DNA of 41,608 nucleotides from Deltaproteobacteria bacterium (lineage in GTDB: Bacteria > Myxococcota_A > Polyangia > HGW-17), in assembly GCA_016937155.1 (NCBI GenBank), contig JAFGWM010000030.1, positions 1-41,608 of the forward strand, in the 5' to 3' direction. A program made the position numbers and the translations under genes. The notes beneath the pieces were generated by a model. It saw nothing but the letters and a program-made list of their open reading frames with translations, did not search any database and had not been told where the DNA came from. Within the stretch, counting starts at the first letter, position 1. The number at the start of each line of letters is the position of its first letter. Shown here piece after piece: positions 16,939-26,035 of this stretch.

Positions 16939-16977
16939 CAGGTACTTGTTTTTATATGACTTAGAGTCGATGACGAA

Positions 16978-16982
16978 AGGAG
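16978..16982 (+). promoter_or_regulatory. Ribosome binding site deciding a TTG start
   Basis: AGGAG lies seven bases before TTG at 16990. No in-frame ATG lies near it, and the conserved N-terminus (ATVHPFRGLRPG) begins right after the TTG, so TTG is the start. Confidence 0.8.
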
Positions 16983-16989
16983 AATTAAA

Positions 16990-18225
16990 TTGGCAACTGT
17001 ACACCCATTCAGAGGTCTCAGACCGGGAAAAGATTATTCAGAAAAGGTTCCTTCTCTCCCTTATGATGTAATGAACAGCGCCGAAGCTAAAAAAATGGCT
17101 GAGGGAAATCCTTATAGTTTTCTAAGGGTTATAAAACCTGAGATAACTCTGGATGAATCAGTTGATTCCTATGATGAACGCGTTTATCAGGCTGGTGCTG
17201 ACAATCTGAGACATCTTGTTGAAGACAGTATTCTCATAAGGGATTCAAAGCCCTGCTTTTATATCTACCGTCAGAAAATGGGAGATCATGTTCAGACTGG
17301 TCTTGTGGCAGGAACAAGTGCTGTGGAATATGATAATGACATCATAAAGAAACATGAGTTTACCAGAGCAGACAAGGAAGAGGACAGAGTAAGGCACGTC
17401 CGGAGTTTAAATGCAAATACAGGAATGGTATTTTTGGCATATAAAAGTGAGCCTGAAGTTGATGCCCTGCTTTTAAATGCAGCAAGTGCCACACCTGATT
17501 ATGATTTCACCAGTGAAGACGGCATATCTCATACCCTTTGGGTTGTTGACGATGAAGAATCTGTAAGAAAGATATCAGATGCATTTAAATCTGTGTCTTA
17601 TCTTTATGTAGCTGATGGACATCACAGAAGTGCCTCAGGGGCAAGAGTCGCATCAGTCAGAAAGAAATCAAATCCCTGCCACAGTGGACATGAGGAATAT
17701 AACTATTTTATGTCCTGTATTTTTCCGCATAATCAACTGAAAATTCTTGATTATAATCGTGTTGTGAAGGATCTCAATGGACTGACTGACGAAGCTTTCA
17801 TGGATGCAGTAAAAAAAGTTTTCACTGTTGAAGAGACTGCAGACGCTGCTCCTAAAGCCAAGAAAAACTTCACCATGTTTTTTAATGGAACATGGTATTC
17901 CTTAGTGGCAAAACCCGGGTCATGGCCAGAATCAGATGTTGTGAAAAGTCTTGATGTAAGTATCCTTCAGGAAAATCTGCTTTCCCCTGTTTTGGGTATT
18001 ATGGATCCCCGTACCGATAAAAGAATTGATTTCGTTGGTGGTATAAGGGGACTGAAAGAACTTGAAAGAAGAGTGAATGAGGGAAATAAAGTGGCATTCG
18101 CACTTTATCCAACTTCAATGGAAGAACTTATGGATATTGCTGATGCTGGAAAAACCATGCCTCCAAAATCCACTTGGTTCGAACCAAAATTGAGAAGTGG
18201 TATGGTAATCCACTCTCTTGACTGA
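16990..18225 (+). CDS. DUF1015 family protein
   Basis: A 411-residue soluble protein of the widespread DUF1015 family (pfam06245), whose biochemical role I do not know. Family marks: the N-terminal HPFRGLRPGKDYSEKVPSLPYDV, the central VADGHHRSASGARVA, whose DGHHR is the family's most conserved motif and probably part of an active or metal site, and a C-terminal GIMDPRTDKRIDFVGG followed by ALYPTSMEELMDIAD and SGMVIHSLD. The length is typical. It starts with TTG, supported by AGGAG seven bases upstream. In other bacteria the family often lies beside serine-biosynthesis genes (serA, serC; from memory), but here the neighbours are two chemoreceptors and no serine genes are in the window. Transcribed alone or with the following receptor, 144 bp downstream. 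Confidence 0.88.
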   Translation: MATVHPFRGLRPGKDYSEKVPSLPYDVMNSAEAKKMAEGNPYSFLRVIKPEITLDESVDSYDERVYQAGADNLRHLVEDSILIRDSKPCFYIYRQKMGDHVQTGLVAGTSAVEYDNDIIKKHEFTRADKEEDRVRHVRSLNANTGMVFLAYKSEPEVDALLLNAASATPDYDFTSEDGISHTLWVVDDEESVRKISDAFKSVSYLYVADGHHRSASGARVASVRKKSNPCHSGHEEYNYFMSCIFPHNQLKILDYNRVVKDLNGLTDEAFMDAVKKVFTVEETADAAPKAKKNFTMFFNGTWYSLVAKPGSWPESDVVKSLDVSILQENLLSPVLGIMDPRTDKRIDFVGGIRGLKELERRVNEGNKVAFALYPTSMEELMDIADAGKTMPPKSTWFEPKLRSGMVIHSLD

Positions 18226-18369
18226 GACTCCATTAATCCCGGATACTCCTAATCAGATAACCAATTCCTGAATTTTAAAAGTCTTTTTAAACTATTGAAA
18301 TATTTTGTCGAAATATTTGAATTGTGGTTCAATAGTTGCGAAATCCAATTTGTAAAAACGAGGTGCATC

Positions 18370-20181
18370 ATGTCCCTTATGGGAAAACTGAGCGTGAGGA
18401 ATAAGGTAATTATTATCGGCAGTGCCTGTGTTATTTCAATGGTTGGAATGTTTATAGGATTTTCAGAATATCAGAAGTCCAGTGTTATTAAAAAAGTAAA
18501 AAAGGATTCCCTGAATCTTCATTCACATGAAAAGTATGAACTGCTGGTACTTTTAGAATCCTTGAAATATCTATATTGCGAAAAAGGATGTGCAATATCT
18601 TCCGATAGAAGAATTGTAAAACGTGGAATTACAATAAGTTCTGATATAAATGATGTTGTCCGCCCCGAAAAAAATAAAATTGTTTTTTACTATGGAAAGT
18701 CTGGAGAAAAACTTAATTCATTTTTTGAACAAAACAGGTTTAGAAGATCTGTGGAGGCATCTGATTCCCGGGATGTAAATTACTTTTATTCTGAAAATAT
18801 GTTTTGTGTTTCAGAAGGCTCCGGCGAAATTTATGCTATCTGTAGGGTTGCTGCTACAAAAAGAATGATTGGCTCTATGGAGCGTGAGAATTCCGATGGT
18901 TTCAGTAGTTTGTTCATTATAGGCTGTATCCTGGCAATATTTGGTTGTGCTACAGCAGTGCTGGTCGGTTTTCTCGTGTCGAATCCTATTAAGAAAGTCT
19001 GTTCAATTCTAGAGGGGGTTGCTTTGGGAAAAGCTGACATTAAAACTCACCTAGAAGTGAAAACAGAGGACGAAATGGGTCGTCTAGCTATTGCCTACAA
19101 TTCATTTATTGATTTTTTAGGAGAAATTGTTGATGAACTGGATTCAGACATGAGGAAAATGGAAAAGCTGGTGGATGTTTTTACAAGTGTATATGAATCA
19201 TTTGAAGGACAGTTCAGTGATACAGTCGGCAGAACAGAAAAAATTTCCACAAATATGGCACTACTAAACTCATCTTTCCGAACAATTGCCGCAGCCGTTG
19301 AAGAAATGACTTATACAACAGGAGAGATGTCGCGAAATACACAGGATATTGATGGAAGTCTGACTGCTCTTAATGAGAGTGATAATGAAATATCGTCCCG
19401 CATACTTGGAATTTCCAGTGCAGTGGAAGAGATGTCATCAACTCTCAGTGAAATAAGTTCAAGTTTCAGCCACGTTGCAGAAAGATCTACTGAAGGTAAG
19501 ATGCATGCAAATAACGCAAGAGATGAAATGGAGAAATTAGTTCTTTTAGCTGATGAGACTTCAAAAATTAATAAGATTGTAGGTAGTATTGCATCTCAGA
19601 CGAATCTACTGGCATTAAATGCCAGAATTGAAGCCGCAGGAGCGGGTGATGCTGGAAAGGGGTTTGCAGTTGTGGCCTCTGAGATAAAGGAACTCGCCAG
19701 ACAGACTTCAGATGCAAGTGTTGAAATCAATATGCAGATAAACCGGATTACTGAATCCATCAGAGATGTGAGGGAGCTTATGCAGAACACTGAAATAATT
19801 ATTTCTGAAGTAAGTAATCAGTCACTGGCTGTCGGGGCTGCGGTAGAGGAGCAGACTGTAACAATAAATGAAATAACGCATAATCTGGGTGTTGCTGCAG
19901 AAGCCGGCAGTGAAGTGAGTTTCAGGTTATCTGAAATTTCTGAAAGTTCAAAAATTGTTTCAACATCCACCAGGGATACAGCTCTGGGTGTAGGGGAAAT
20001 ATCAGGAACTGTCAGTCAGATTTCTGAATCCAGTAATCAGATAAGTGATGAAATAAACAGCATTTCAAAAATGATGGAAAATGGCACAGTGAGCTGTAAT
20101 GAAATGAAAAATTCCATTGATCTCGTTCGTCAGTCCAGCGAAGAGCTGGGATGTCTTATAAAAAGACTTTCAAACCAATGA
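18370..20181 (+). CDS. Methyl-accepting chemotaxis protein with atypical tip
   Basis: A 603-residue chemoreceptor. The ATG at 18370 ([13 protein letters not shown]) is preferred over one 75 bp upstream: GAGGT lies five bases before it and the product then starts with a normal signal anchor. TM1 about 13-31, a small periplasmic domain 32-179 containing four Cys (residues 70, 74, 146, 158), TM2 about 180-202, HAMP about 203-255, then the coiled-coil signalling domain. The tip reads [30 protein letters not shown] when joined across residues 407-436. It has Ser409 where E. coli Tsr has Phe373 and Gly424 where Tsr has Arg388, both trimer-of-dimers contacts. Fold and neighbouring residues are otherwise normal. 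The sensor domain is not recognised. Its stop is seven bases from the stop of the convergent lipoprotein gene. Confidence 0.9.
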   Translation: MSLMGKLSVRNKVIIIGSACVISMVGMFIGFSEYQKSSVIKKVKKDSLNLHSHEKYELLVLLESLKYLYCEKGCAISSDRRIVKRGITISSDINDVVRPEKNKIVFYYGKSGEKLNSFFEQNRFRRSVEASDSRDVNYFYSENMFCVSEGSGEIYAICRVAATKRMIGSMERENSDGFSSLFIIGCILAIFGCATAVLVGFLVSNPIKKVCSILEGVALGKADIKTHLEVKTEDEMGRLAIAYNSFIDFLGEIVDELDSDMRKMEKLVDVFTSVYESFEGQFSDTVGRTEKISTNMALLNSSFRTIAAAVEEMTYTTGEMSRNTQDIDGSLTALNESDNEISSRILGISSAVEEMSSTLSEISSSFSHVAERSTEGKMHANNARDEMEKLVLLADETSKINKIVGSIASQTNLLALNARIEAAGAGDAGKGFAVVASEIKELARQTSDASVEINMQINRITESIRDVRELMQNTEIIISEVSNQSLAVGAAVEEQTVTINEITHNLGVAAEAGSEVSFRLSEISESSKIVSTSTRDTALGVGEISGTVSQISESSNQISDEINSISKMMENGTVSCNEMKNSIDLVRQSSEELGCLIKRLSNQ

Positions 20182-20188
20182 GAGCCCT

Positions 20189-21619
20189 TTATCTGTCAGC
20201 GCAGCATCTGAAGCCTGTGGAATAATCAAAATGGTAAACATTGTGGGCAGTTGTTGCATAAAGGCATCCTTCGCCATTGATTACAGTATCAACATAATAT
20301 CCACCACGGAAAGTCCCATTGGGATCAGCTGTCCATTCATGAAGATTACCCATTGTGTCATAGTGGCCTGAAGTTGATATACACTGAATATTTGCTCCAG
20401 TTTTATCAACGGTATCATGTTGTTGATTTATACATGGATGATCAAGCTCTGACCATATCCAGGAGTCGGAAGTGCCAAAAAGTTCCACAACCGGGTGGAG
20501 GGATCTTGCATCATTACAAATTCCATCCATCCTTGTATTCCCATAGGGATAAATGGAGTTTGCGGACCCTCTGCAGCCATTGAGCCATTCAGAATCTGTG
20601 CATAATCTCTTCCCGGCATTTTCACATGCTGAACCTGCCTGAATCTGATTTATGTATCCCTGGGGTACAGCGCCAGGAGCGCTGACTGCTTTCATGACCC
20701 CGGTACCAGGATTAAAATAGGGAGAAAACGGAACTTCTCCAGTTTCTGTAATTTCAACAAGATGAGCCTCCCATCTGTCCATGCAGGCTGTGCCGTCTGC
20801 AATTGGTGCCATACCTGATGGACATCCGTCAATACCAGCGGGTGAAGTAATTCCAGAGTTTGGCATTGGAACATCAGTTTCAAGGCACTCACCTTCTTCA
20901 TCGATCATACCCAGTGGAAGGCAAACTGAAACTGAAACGGAAGGATCGTTAAATCTTGACTGTAAAACGCATTCATAACCATCACCACAACCCAGTTCAG
21001 GAAAAAGACTATAATCACAGCGGGTGACACATTTTCCTGAATTACTGTCCAATGGATATTCAACACAAAACGTTATTGGAAAACCCTCCTTGTCAGTGTC
21101 TGGACAATACTGTGTACATTCCAGTGAACACATACCGGAAAAAATTTCATCATCCAGACAGATTGAATCCTCATAACTGCACCCGGAAGCGTCACTGCAT
21201 TCTGAACCAATCCATGTTTCTTCCTGAATACACACATCAATTTCAAAACAATCCGGATCAAGGCAGTCAATTAGAGAGTCCCCATCATCATCAATCATAT
21301 TGGTGCAGAGAACCGGTCCCGTTTCAACAGGAGCAATACAGTCATTGATTCCGTCACAGTCAGTATCGTCACAATCAGTATATCCATCATTATCGTTATC
21401 AATATTGTCAGCACAGTCGGTTTCTTCGGCAGGTGAATTACAAAGTCCGCTGTAAGCATCACAGCCATATGGACATTCAAGTAACCTGCAATCTGCTACA
21501 CACTGGTGACTTTCGGTATTGCAGATGTAGCCGTATTCACATTTTTGAGGACAAGGAGAATCTGTAGATTCACAGCCAGAAATCAAAAATATCAGAAGTA
21601 CAACAAAATACTTTTTCAT
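20189..21619 (-). CDS. Cys-rich lipoprotein with C-terminal FGE/sulfatase-modifying-factor-like domain
   Basis: A 476-residue lipoprotein (LISGC, Cys16). Residues about 20-65 are short EGF-like Cys repeats. Residues 67-140 hold two MopE-type or thrombospondin-type acidic repeats (CADNIDNDNDGYTDCDDTDC and a second with MIDDDGDSLIDCLDPDC), which normally bind calcium. A further Cys-rich stretch follows. From about 265 to the end is the formylglycine-generating-enzyme/sulfatase-modifying-factor fold: CENAGKRLCTDSEW, YPYGN, MGNLHEWTAD, FRGGYY and STGFRCC. In myxobacterial relatives this fold is commonly a surface domain and need not make formylglycine; no sulfatase is nearby. Probably exposed on the outer membrane. 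A plausible minus-strand promoter is at 21639-21666. Confidence 0.85.
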   Translation of the reverse strand: MKKYFVVLLIFLISGCESTDSPCPQKCEYGYICNTESHQCVADCRLLECPYGCDAYSGLCNSPAEETDCADNIDNDNDGYTDCDDTDCDGINDCIAPVETGPVLCTNMIDDDGDSLIDCLDPDCFEIDVCIQEETWIGSECSDASGCSYEDSICLDDEIFSGMCSLECTQYCPDTDKEGFPITFCVEYPLDSNSGKCVTRCDYSLFPELGCGDGYECVLQSRFNDPSVSVSVCLPLGMIDEEGECLETDVPMPNSGITSPAGIDGCPSGMAPIADGTACMDRWEAHLVEITETGEVPFSPYFNPGTGVMKAVSAPGAVPQGYINQIQAGSACENAGKRLCTDSEWLNGCRGSANSIYPYGNTRMDGICNDARSLHPVVELFGTSDSWIWSELDHPCINQQHDTVDKTGANIQCISTSGHYDTMGNLHEWTADPNGTFRGGYYVDTVINGEGCLYATTAHNVYHFDYSTGFRCCADR

Positions 21620-21638
21620 ATCAATAGCTTTCTTAAAT

Positions 21639-21666
21639 GATATATAGTTTAGATGCTTAAAATCAA
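21639..21666 (-). promoter_or_regulatory. Candidate promoter for the FGE-like lipoprotein gene
   Basis: On the minus strand TTGATT (21661-21666) and TATATC (21639-21644) are 16 bp apart, 20 bp before the start codon. Weak-to-moderate match. Confidence 0.3.
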
Positions 21667-21813
21667 GTTTGATTAGGATTTTACACCTGAATTAGTGTTA
21701 ATCAAGCAGCTTAAAAGAAAAATCGCAGGATAAGCAGAGGAAATTTTATAGGAATATCTTCAGTGATAAACTTAATTGACAATTCCACTAGAAGTAATTC
21801 AGTTAGATTTATA

Positions 21814-21841
21814 TTGAAAACCCTTTTCACACTGGTATTAC
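21814..21841 (+). promoter_or_regulatory. Candidate promoter with extended -10
   Basis: TTGAAA (21814-21819), 16-bp spacer, TATTAC (21836-21841) preceded by TGG, an extended -10 pattern. It would drive the small exported protein beginning at 21887. Confidence 0.35.
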
Positions 21842-21886
21842 TAGTATACTCTGAGGTTTATACCTGCTGGAGAGTCGGAATATATT

Positions 21887-22540
21887 ATGATAATTCAATT
21901 TTTTTCAGTTTTTATTTTATTACACAGTTCTGGAATGAATTGCAGGCTGGGTGAAAATGCTCCTTTAACCTCACAGCCAAACTGTGGAATTCCCCGAAGA
22001 CTGAGACTTGAGTTGCCTCAAGGGGGAAGACGTTTTGAATTCAGAAGAAATGATAACCCCGGACTCAATGGTTATTTTGTCAGGAGAAGAGATTCAACTG
22101 GAGCCGTTAAACGTTTTTCTAATCTGGTGAATCTTTATAAGGTTGATATCTTTCTGTGTCCTGAGGATTTTAAAACCTCAAGAACTCTTTTATTTCACCT
22201 TCTCAAGGGTGGTAAAGTAAAAAAAGTTCAGTGTAATCTGGGGGGAAATAAAACAATTTCTGTTCCTGGAAAAACAGTAACCAATGTTGTGTCCCCGGTA
22301 ATGAATGAATCATCCATGGCCGTCACAAAGTTAAAAACATCTGTCCCTGATTCACCTGATACAAAAAAATCTATTATCTCAGGTAATGTTGTCCCTCCGG
22401 AGTATATTCCGGCTAAGAAGGATCCATTTGCCAGATTTTTGGCTTGGCTGGCATTGGGATTCAGTGGATTTCTTGCATTGGTTTTAATTGGTATGCTTGT
22501 CTGGTTCAGTGTTAAATTGAACAGGATCAATAAGTTATAA
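21887..22540 (+). CDS. Exported protein with C-terminal membrane anchor, unrecognised
   Basis: A 217-residue protein that I cannot assign. An N-terminal hydrophobic segment (about 1-15) looks like a signal peptide. Residues 20-115 are basic, beta-like and contain three Cys (33, 77, 100) after the signal region. Residues 120-175 are Ser/Pro/Val-rich and low in complexity, like a wall-spanning spacer. A single membrane helix (about 187-208, FLAWLALGFSGFLALVLIGM) ends the protein with a short basic tail, giving a type I topology: N-terminal domain in the periplasm, tail in the cytoplasm. GGA lies eight bases before the ATG, a weak ribosome site. It overlaps the convergent Cys-rich lipoprotein gene by 14 bp. 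Confidence 0.65.
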   Translation: MIIQFFSVFILLHSSGMNCRLGENAPLTSQPNCGIPRRLRLELPQGGRRFEFRRNDNPGLNGYFVRRRDSTGAVKRFSNLVNLYKVDIFLCPEDFKTSRTLLFHLLKGGKVKKVQCNLGGNKTISVPGKTVTNVVSPVMNESSMAVTKLKTSVPDSPDTKKSIISGNVVPPEYIPAKKDPFARFLAWLALGFSGFLALVLIGMLVWFSVKLNRINKL

Positions 22541-24698
22541 TTTTAATATTTCTAACGTCCATTTTCCCACCCACTGCAATATTCTCATTTGTGTATTTGA
22601 AACCGAATTTAACGCCGGGGTTTCCTGCAAATTCACTGGCGTCCACCATAACCTGAGTCCATGAGGTAATGCTGTTTTCAATTTGCTCCAGTATTATACT
22701 TTGGGTTGCATATGAATCATTGGTTCCGATTACCTGTCCAAGAATTGGAAAAGACTGAAGTTGTGCATAAATTGAAATTCTAATATCAAAAACAATAATT
22801 ACCCCGGAGGCAGAGGAAAGATCCATTTCCGGGGTGGTCAGGACCCGGGAACCAAGTTCCTGCGGGAGGCTGGAAACCGTAACACAGCCATTGGCTACAT
22901 CACAGCTCCATGGAGGAATATTATCCCGTCCCTCATATGGAAACAGCTGTTGAGACCAGTCGCCATCAATACATGTGTTTGTATTCATCTCTTCATCAAA
23001 AACAGTTAAAAAATCAACCACCTCAATATGCACAGACCCTGAAGGCACATCATTTTCCCCTGAACCTGAAGTAATGCATAAGTGGTAGTCTCCAGGAGAA
23101 GTATACAGGAGTTCTGAACTGAATTCAGGACGTATTTCAGGGCATTCAACTAAGTTTCCTCCATTTTTATAATAAATGAGGTTATTTCCCGGCTCGAATA
23201 ACTGAAGTTCCACTTCTTCAGGGCAATTGGAGTCTCCAAGGATATCATATCTGGTGGCAACAATCGACTGGTTTGCTTCCACAGGAATTTTTATACAGTC
23301 TGTATCATCTGCGGGAGTTATGGAATTACAGAAGTAGGATGGAACAGACATAAGGATATCCGCTGTGGTTACTGTGTCATTTATTTCGGTTTCAACAACG
23401 TCGCAGACATTGGCCAGTCCCGATATGGAAAGGCTCAACTCAGAACCATTTCCTGGTCCGGTTTTTTCCACCGAAATAAAATAGGTGCCTTCCTCAAACG
23501 CAGTAAAATCAAGTGAGTTGCCATACTTGTAGGCCAGACATCGCTGGGTGTTATCACAATCAGACTGAACTCTGATTGCTACGTCTATCCCTGATGTTCT
23601 CTCTATTCTGATGGTATCACCGCGGTGAAGATTTATTGAAAGAATTACCTCAGGGGCTCCACCGAATGTTGGGCCGCAAGTACTGTTATCAAATGACATT
23701 TCGTTAGTGTATGAATCGGAGAAATCTTCAATGATTGTGGAAAATGGAAGGGATGTAAGATGATGCACCTGTGAACAGTCATTGCCACTGAATCCACATT
23801 CAGCCACTTCTCCGGAAACGATACATGCCTGCATTTCGATATATGAACACTGCTCGGTTTGTTCCCATACAAAACAGCCCTGTTCATTTTCAATACACGA
23901 CATCACAAAAGCTGAATTTTCAGTACACGATGTTTCCCCCTCTTCGCAAATATTGCAGTCACATACAGAAGAGGAATTATTTTCAGCGCATTGTGTGCCT
24001 GTTGGACAAGCACTCTCCACGAAGTTAAAGCAACCAGCAGGTTCTTCCACACAAATAAGACGGGCGGTCAGATCGTCACTGCATGAGGATTCACCGGTTG
24101 CACAGTCGTTTGCGCAAAAAGCTTCACACTGCATGCTTACTGGAGAACATGTGAAATTTGAAGTGCATTCTTCCTCTGTCATCCATAATAAACAAAAATT
24201 ATCATTTCCAGTGGCTACACTTTTACACAAAAGGATGCTGCTTAGATCCCCTGAGCATTTGCTTTCGCCATCTGTGCACTGATCCATGCAGTTGGCAGAA
24301 CAGTAGGCACCCGATGAATTTTCCTGACACCAGCTGGAAGTGTCAGAACAGTTATCTGAAAGTTGAAGCAAACCACAGTCATTTCCGTCGTTTACACATT
24401 GGAATATTTTATTATCGGTACATATGGCACTTCCAATTTCACATTCACCACAATATTGGGTGCAACCGGATATATCAAACGTACATGTATCAGTGCATGT
24501 TAGGGTGCCACCTGAAAATCCCAACTGAACACAACTGGATTCCACTGTTTTATCACAAGCTTCACCATCTTCTCTTACTCCATTTCCGCAGACGGGACTG
24601 GTATTGTTTGTTGTCGAAATGTTACCCGGACCTGATGAATCAAAGCTGCAGGAAAATAAAAACACAGGTAAAAATACTGTAAGTAATAGGCTTTTCAT
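22527..24698 (-). CDS. Large Cys-rich lipoprotein with PPC-like and jelly-roll domains
   Basis: Start at 24698 (MKSLLLTVFLPVFLFSC): GGAG is seven bases upstream and the product has a proper lipobox (LFSC, Cys17), whereas an upstream ATG at 24740 spoils the signal peptide. 723 residues. Order: a myxobacterial DUF4215-like CGNGVREDGEACD motif (about 37-49), then roughly five short Cys modules of the GExxC type (to about 290), two beta-sandwich domains resembling bacterial pre-peptidase C-terminal domains (about 300-430 and 430-560), and a final jelly-roll-like domain (about 570-720) with a GFKYTNEN strand. No catalytic residues seen; it looks like a surface adhesive or structural protein. The three-prime end overlaps the convergent gene by 14 bp. 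Confidence 0.78.
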   Translation of the reverse strand: MKSLLLTVFLPVFLFSCSFDSSGPGNISTTNNTSPVCGNGVREDGEACDKTVESSCVQLGFSGGTLTCTDTCTFDISGCTQYCGECEIGSAICTDNKIFQCVNDGNDCGLLQLSDNCSDTSSWCQENSSGAYCSANCMDQCTDGESKCSGDLSSILLCKSVATGNDNFCLLWMTEEECTSNFTCSPVSMQCEAFCANDCATGESSCSDDLTARLICVEEPAGCFNFVESACPTGTQCAENNSSSVCDCNICEEGETSCTENSAFVMSCIENEQGCFVWEQTEQCSYIEMQACIVSGEVAECGFSGNDCSQVHHLTSLPFSTIIEDFSDSYTNEMSFDNSTCGPTFGGAPEVILSINLHRGDTIRIERTSGIDVAIRVQSDCDNTQRCLAYKYGNSLDFTAFEEGTYFISVEKTGPGNGSELSLSISGLANVCDVVETEINDTVTTADILMSVPSYFCNSITPADDTDCIKIPVEANQSIVATRYDILGDSNCPEEVELQLFEPGNNLIYYKNGGNLVECPEIRPEFSSELLYTSPGDYHLCITSGSGENDVPSGSVHIEVVDFLTVFDEEMNTNTCIDGDWSQQLFPYEGRDNIPPWSCDVANGCVTVSSLPQELGSRVLTTPEMDLSSASGVIIVFDIRISIYAQLQSFPILGQVIGTNDSYATQSIILEQIENSITSWTQVMVDASEFAGNPGVKFGFKYTNENIAVGGKMDVRNIKIITY

Positions 24699-24811
24699 TG
24701 ATGACTCCAGAGAAAAAATCCTTATTGTATTGAAATACAATTACCGAAAAACAGTATACCGGAATCAGGATAAATTTTCAGTTATAAAAAATGTAAAAAG
24801 ATTTCCAGAGT

Positions 24812-24819
24812 ATTATAAT
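24812..24819. promoter_or_regulatory. Overlapping divergent -10 elements
   Basis: The sequence ATTATAAT contains TATAAT on the plus strand (24814-24819) and on the minus strand (24812-24817). It lies between the divergent lipoprotein (ATG at 24698) and J-domain (ATG at 24924) genes, with leaders of roughly 100 bases each way. No good -35 was found on either side. Confidence 0.3.
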
Positions 24820-24923
24820 TTGAGCATTGTTGGTCGATGAGTTTATCAGTCCTTTGGTTGAATTTTTGTGTCAAAGGGAATAATGTGACTGCATAGGTAT
24901 CCCTGCAAATTATTAGGAACGTC

Positions 24924-25949
24924 ATGAAAACTGTTGATTATTACAAGATATTAGGCATTTCACACAGCGCTTCGAATGAAGAAATTAAATCTGCTTTCAG
25001 GACAAACGTTTCAGAATATCATCCGGATAAAGTTGAACATCTTGGAGAAGAGTTGAAAAAATATGCCCGTATGAGACTTGTTCTGTTGAATGAAGCCCGA
25101 GATATTCTACTTGATGAGAGCACCAGAATCATCTACGACAGAAAACTGCAGGAAATGAAGGCCAGATATCTCGATATTCAATGCAGTCAGTGTCTTGAAA
25201 TTAACAGTATTCCTAAAAAAATAAGCAGGAAAGGAATTTTGAAATGCAGGGCATGTGGTAGCGATCTGGGATTTTTGTCCAATCGAAATGATGATTCCAG
25301 TACAGTTGAGTGGCTGTTAAGTTCCACTTTACTGACACTAAGGAATATAAGCAGCCTTGACCTTGCCAGAATAGGACTGATAGTAAGAAGTTTAAATGTT
25401 GAAATAGAAATAAAACCTGAGGAAAATAGTAATTCGGGTAATCCAAATCTGATATTTATCACCAATAATAAAAAACTATACAGTGGATTAATTGAAGGAA
25501 AATCCGATTCAGAATGGGATTCAAAATTTAATGTGGGATGGATTACTGTTCCAGGAGGACATGACAGGGAACTATCTGTTCGTATTGTCGAAGTTCTTAA
25601 ATCGATTGCACCTGGGGGCAGGATTACTTTATCCATTGAAAAATCAGTAGAAAGAGAGAAATGGGCACACTGGACCAGTATTTTTATTCTGTGCTCACTT
25701 TTTCCCATGGCACCCTGGCAGGCAAATGACTTTCTTAAACGTTTTAACGGTGATTTGCTCCAGTGTTCACGTGGCTTTACTCCTTCAAAAACCTGGCTTG
25801 AAAATCTTAAGATTAACTGGAAAATTTTTCTTGGAGCGCCACAGGTTTCCCGGGAAAGTAATGTATTGAATCCAGGGGACTCAGTGAGTGACTTAAAATC
25901 AATTCAGATTCAATTGGGGAAAATTATCAGAAAGCTGGATGGTAAATAA
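24924..25949 (+). CDS. J-domain protein with zinc ribbon and unknown C-terminal domain
   Basis: A 341-residue protein. Residues 1-75 are a J-domain with the HPD tripeptide (33-35), which stimulates the ATPase of a DnaK partner. Four Cys follow in two pairs (C87/C90 and C108/C111), spaced like a single zinc ribbon. This is not the four-CxxCxGxG zinc domain of true DnaJ, and there is no Gly/Phe region, so it is a specialised co-chaperone rather than DnaJ. Residues 120-341 are not recognised and probably bind the specific client. AGGA is seven bases before the ATG. No dnaK or grpE is adjacent. Next on plus is a TetR gene after a promoter-like sequence, so it is probably transcribed alone. Confidence 0.82.
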   Translation: MKTVDYYKILGISHSASNEEIKSAFRTNVSEYHPDKVEHLGEELKKYARMRLVLLNEARDILLDESTRIIYDRKLQEMKARYLDIQCSQCLEINSIPKKISRKGILKCRACGSDLGFLSNRNDDSSTVEWLLSSTLLTLRNISSLDLARIGLIVRSLNVEIEIKPEENSNSGNPNLIFITNNKKLYSGLIEGKSDSEWDSKFNVGWITVPGGHDRELSVRIVEVLKSIAPGGRITLSIEKSVEREKWAHWTSIFILCSLFPMAPWQANDFLKRFNGDLLQCSRGFTPSKTWLENLKINWKIFLGAPQVSRESNVLNPGDSVSDLKSIQIQLGKIIRKLDGK

Positions 25950-25965
25950 TTTTAATTTATCTGTC

Positions 25966-25993
25966 TTGACATAAAAGATTCCTTTTTTATTGT
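25966..25993 (+). promoter_or_regulatory. Candidate promoter of the TetR-SDR pair
   Basis: Perfect TTGACA (25966-25971), 16-bp spacer, TATTGT (25988-25993, four of six). The transcription start would fall in the palindrome just downstream. Confidence 0.5.
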
Positions 25994-26008
25994 TAACCGA
26001 AACGTTAA
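25993..26008 (+). promoter_or_regulatory. Candidate TetR operator palindrome
   Basis: TTAAC-CGAAAC-GTTAA, perfect five-base arms around a six-base centre, overlapping the end of the -10 hexamer and the presumed start point. The position and size suit autorepression by the TetR protein encoded next. Confidence 0.35.
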
Positions 26009-26035
26009 ATGGGTTTTTACAGAACAGGATTTTAT

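Noticed and set aside
21763-21954. Plus-strand frame of 63 codons upstream of the exported protein.
   Set aside because: No ribosome site, no recognisable features, and it overlaps the better-supported gene at 21887; a leader peptide cannot be excluded.
23782-24682. Long plus-strand frames opposite the Cys-rich lipoprotein (166 and 174 codons).
   Set aside because: Cys-rich coding sequence gives few stops on the opposite strand; composition rich in His, Cys and Ser is that of a shadow frame.
24851-24877. CCTTTG...CAAAGG stem in the leader of the J-domain gene as a riboswitch or thermosensor.
   Set aside because: Six pairs with a 15-base loop is too weak, and the ribosome site is not sequestered.
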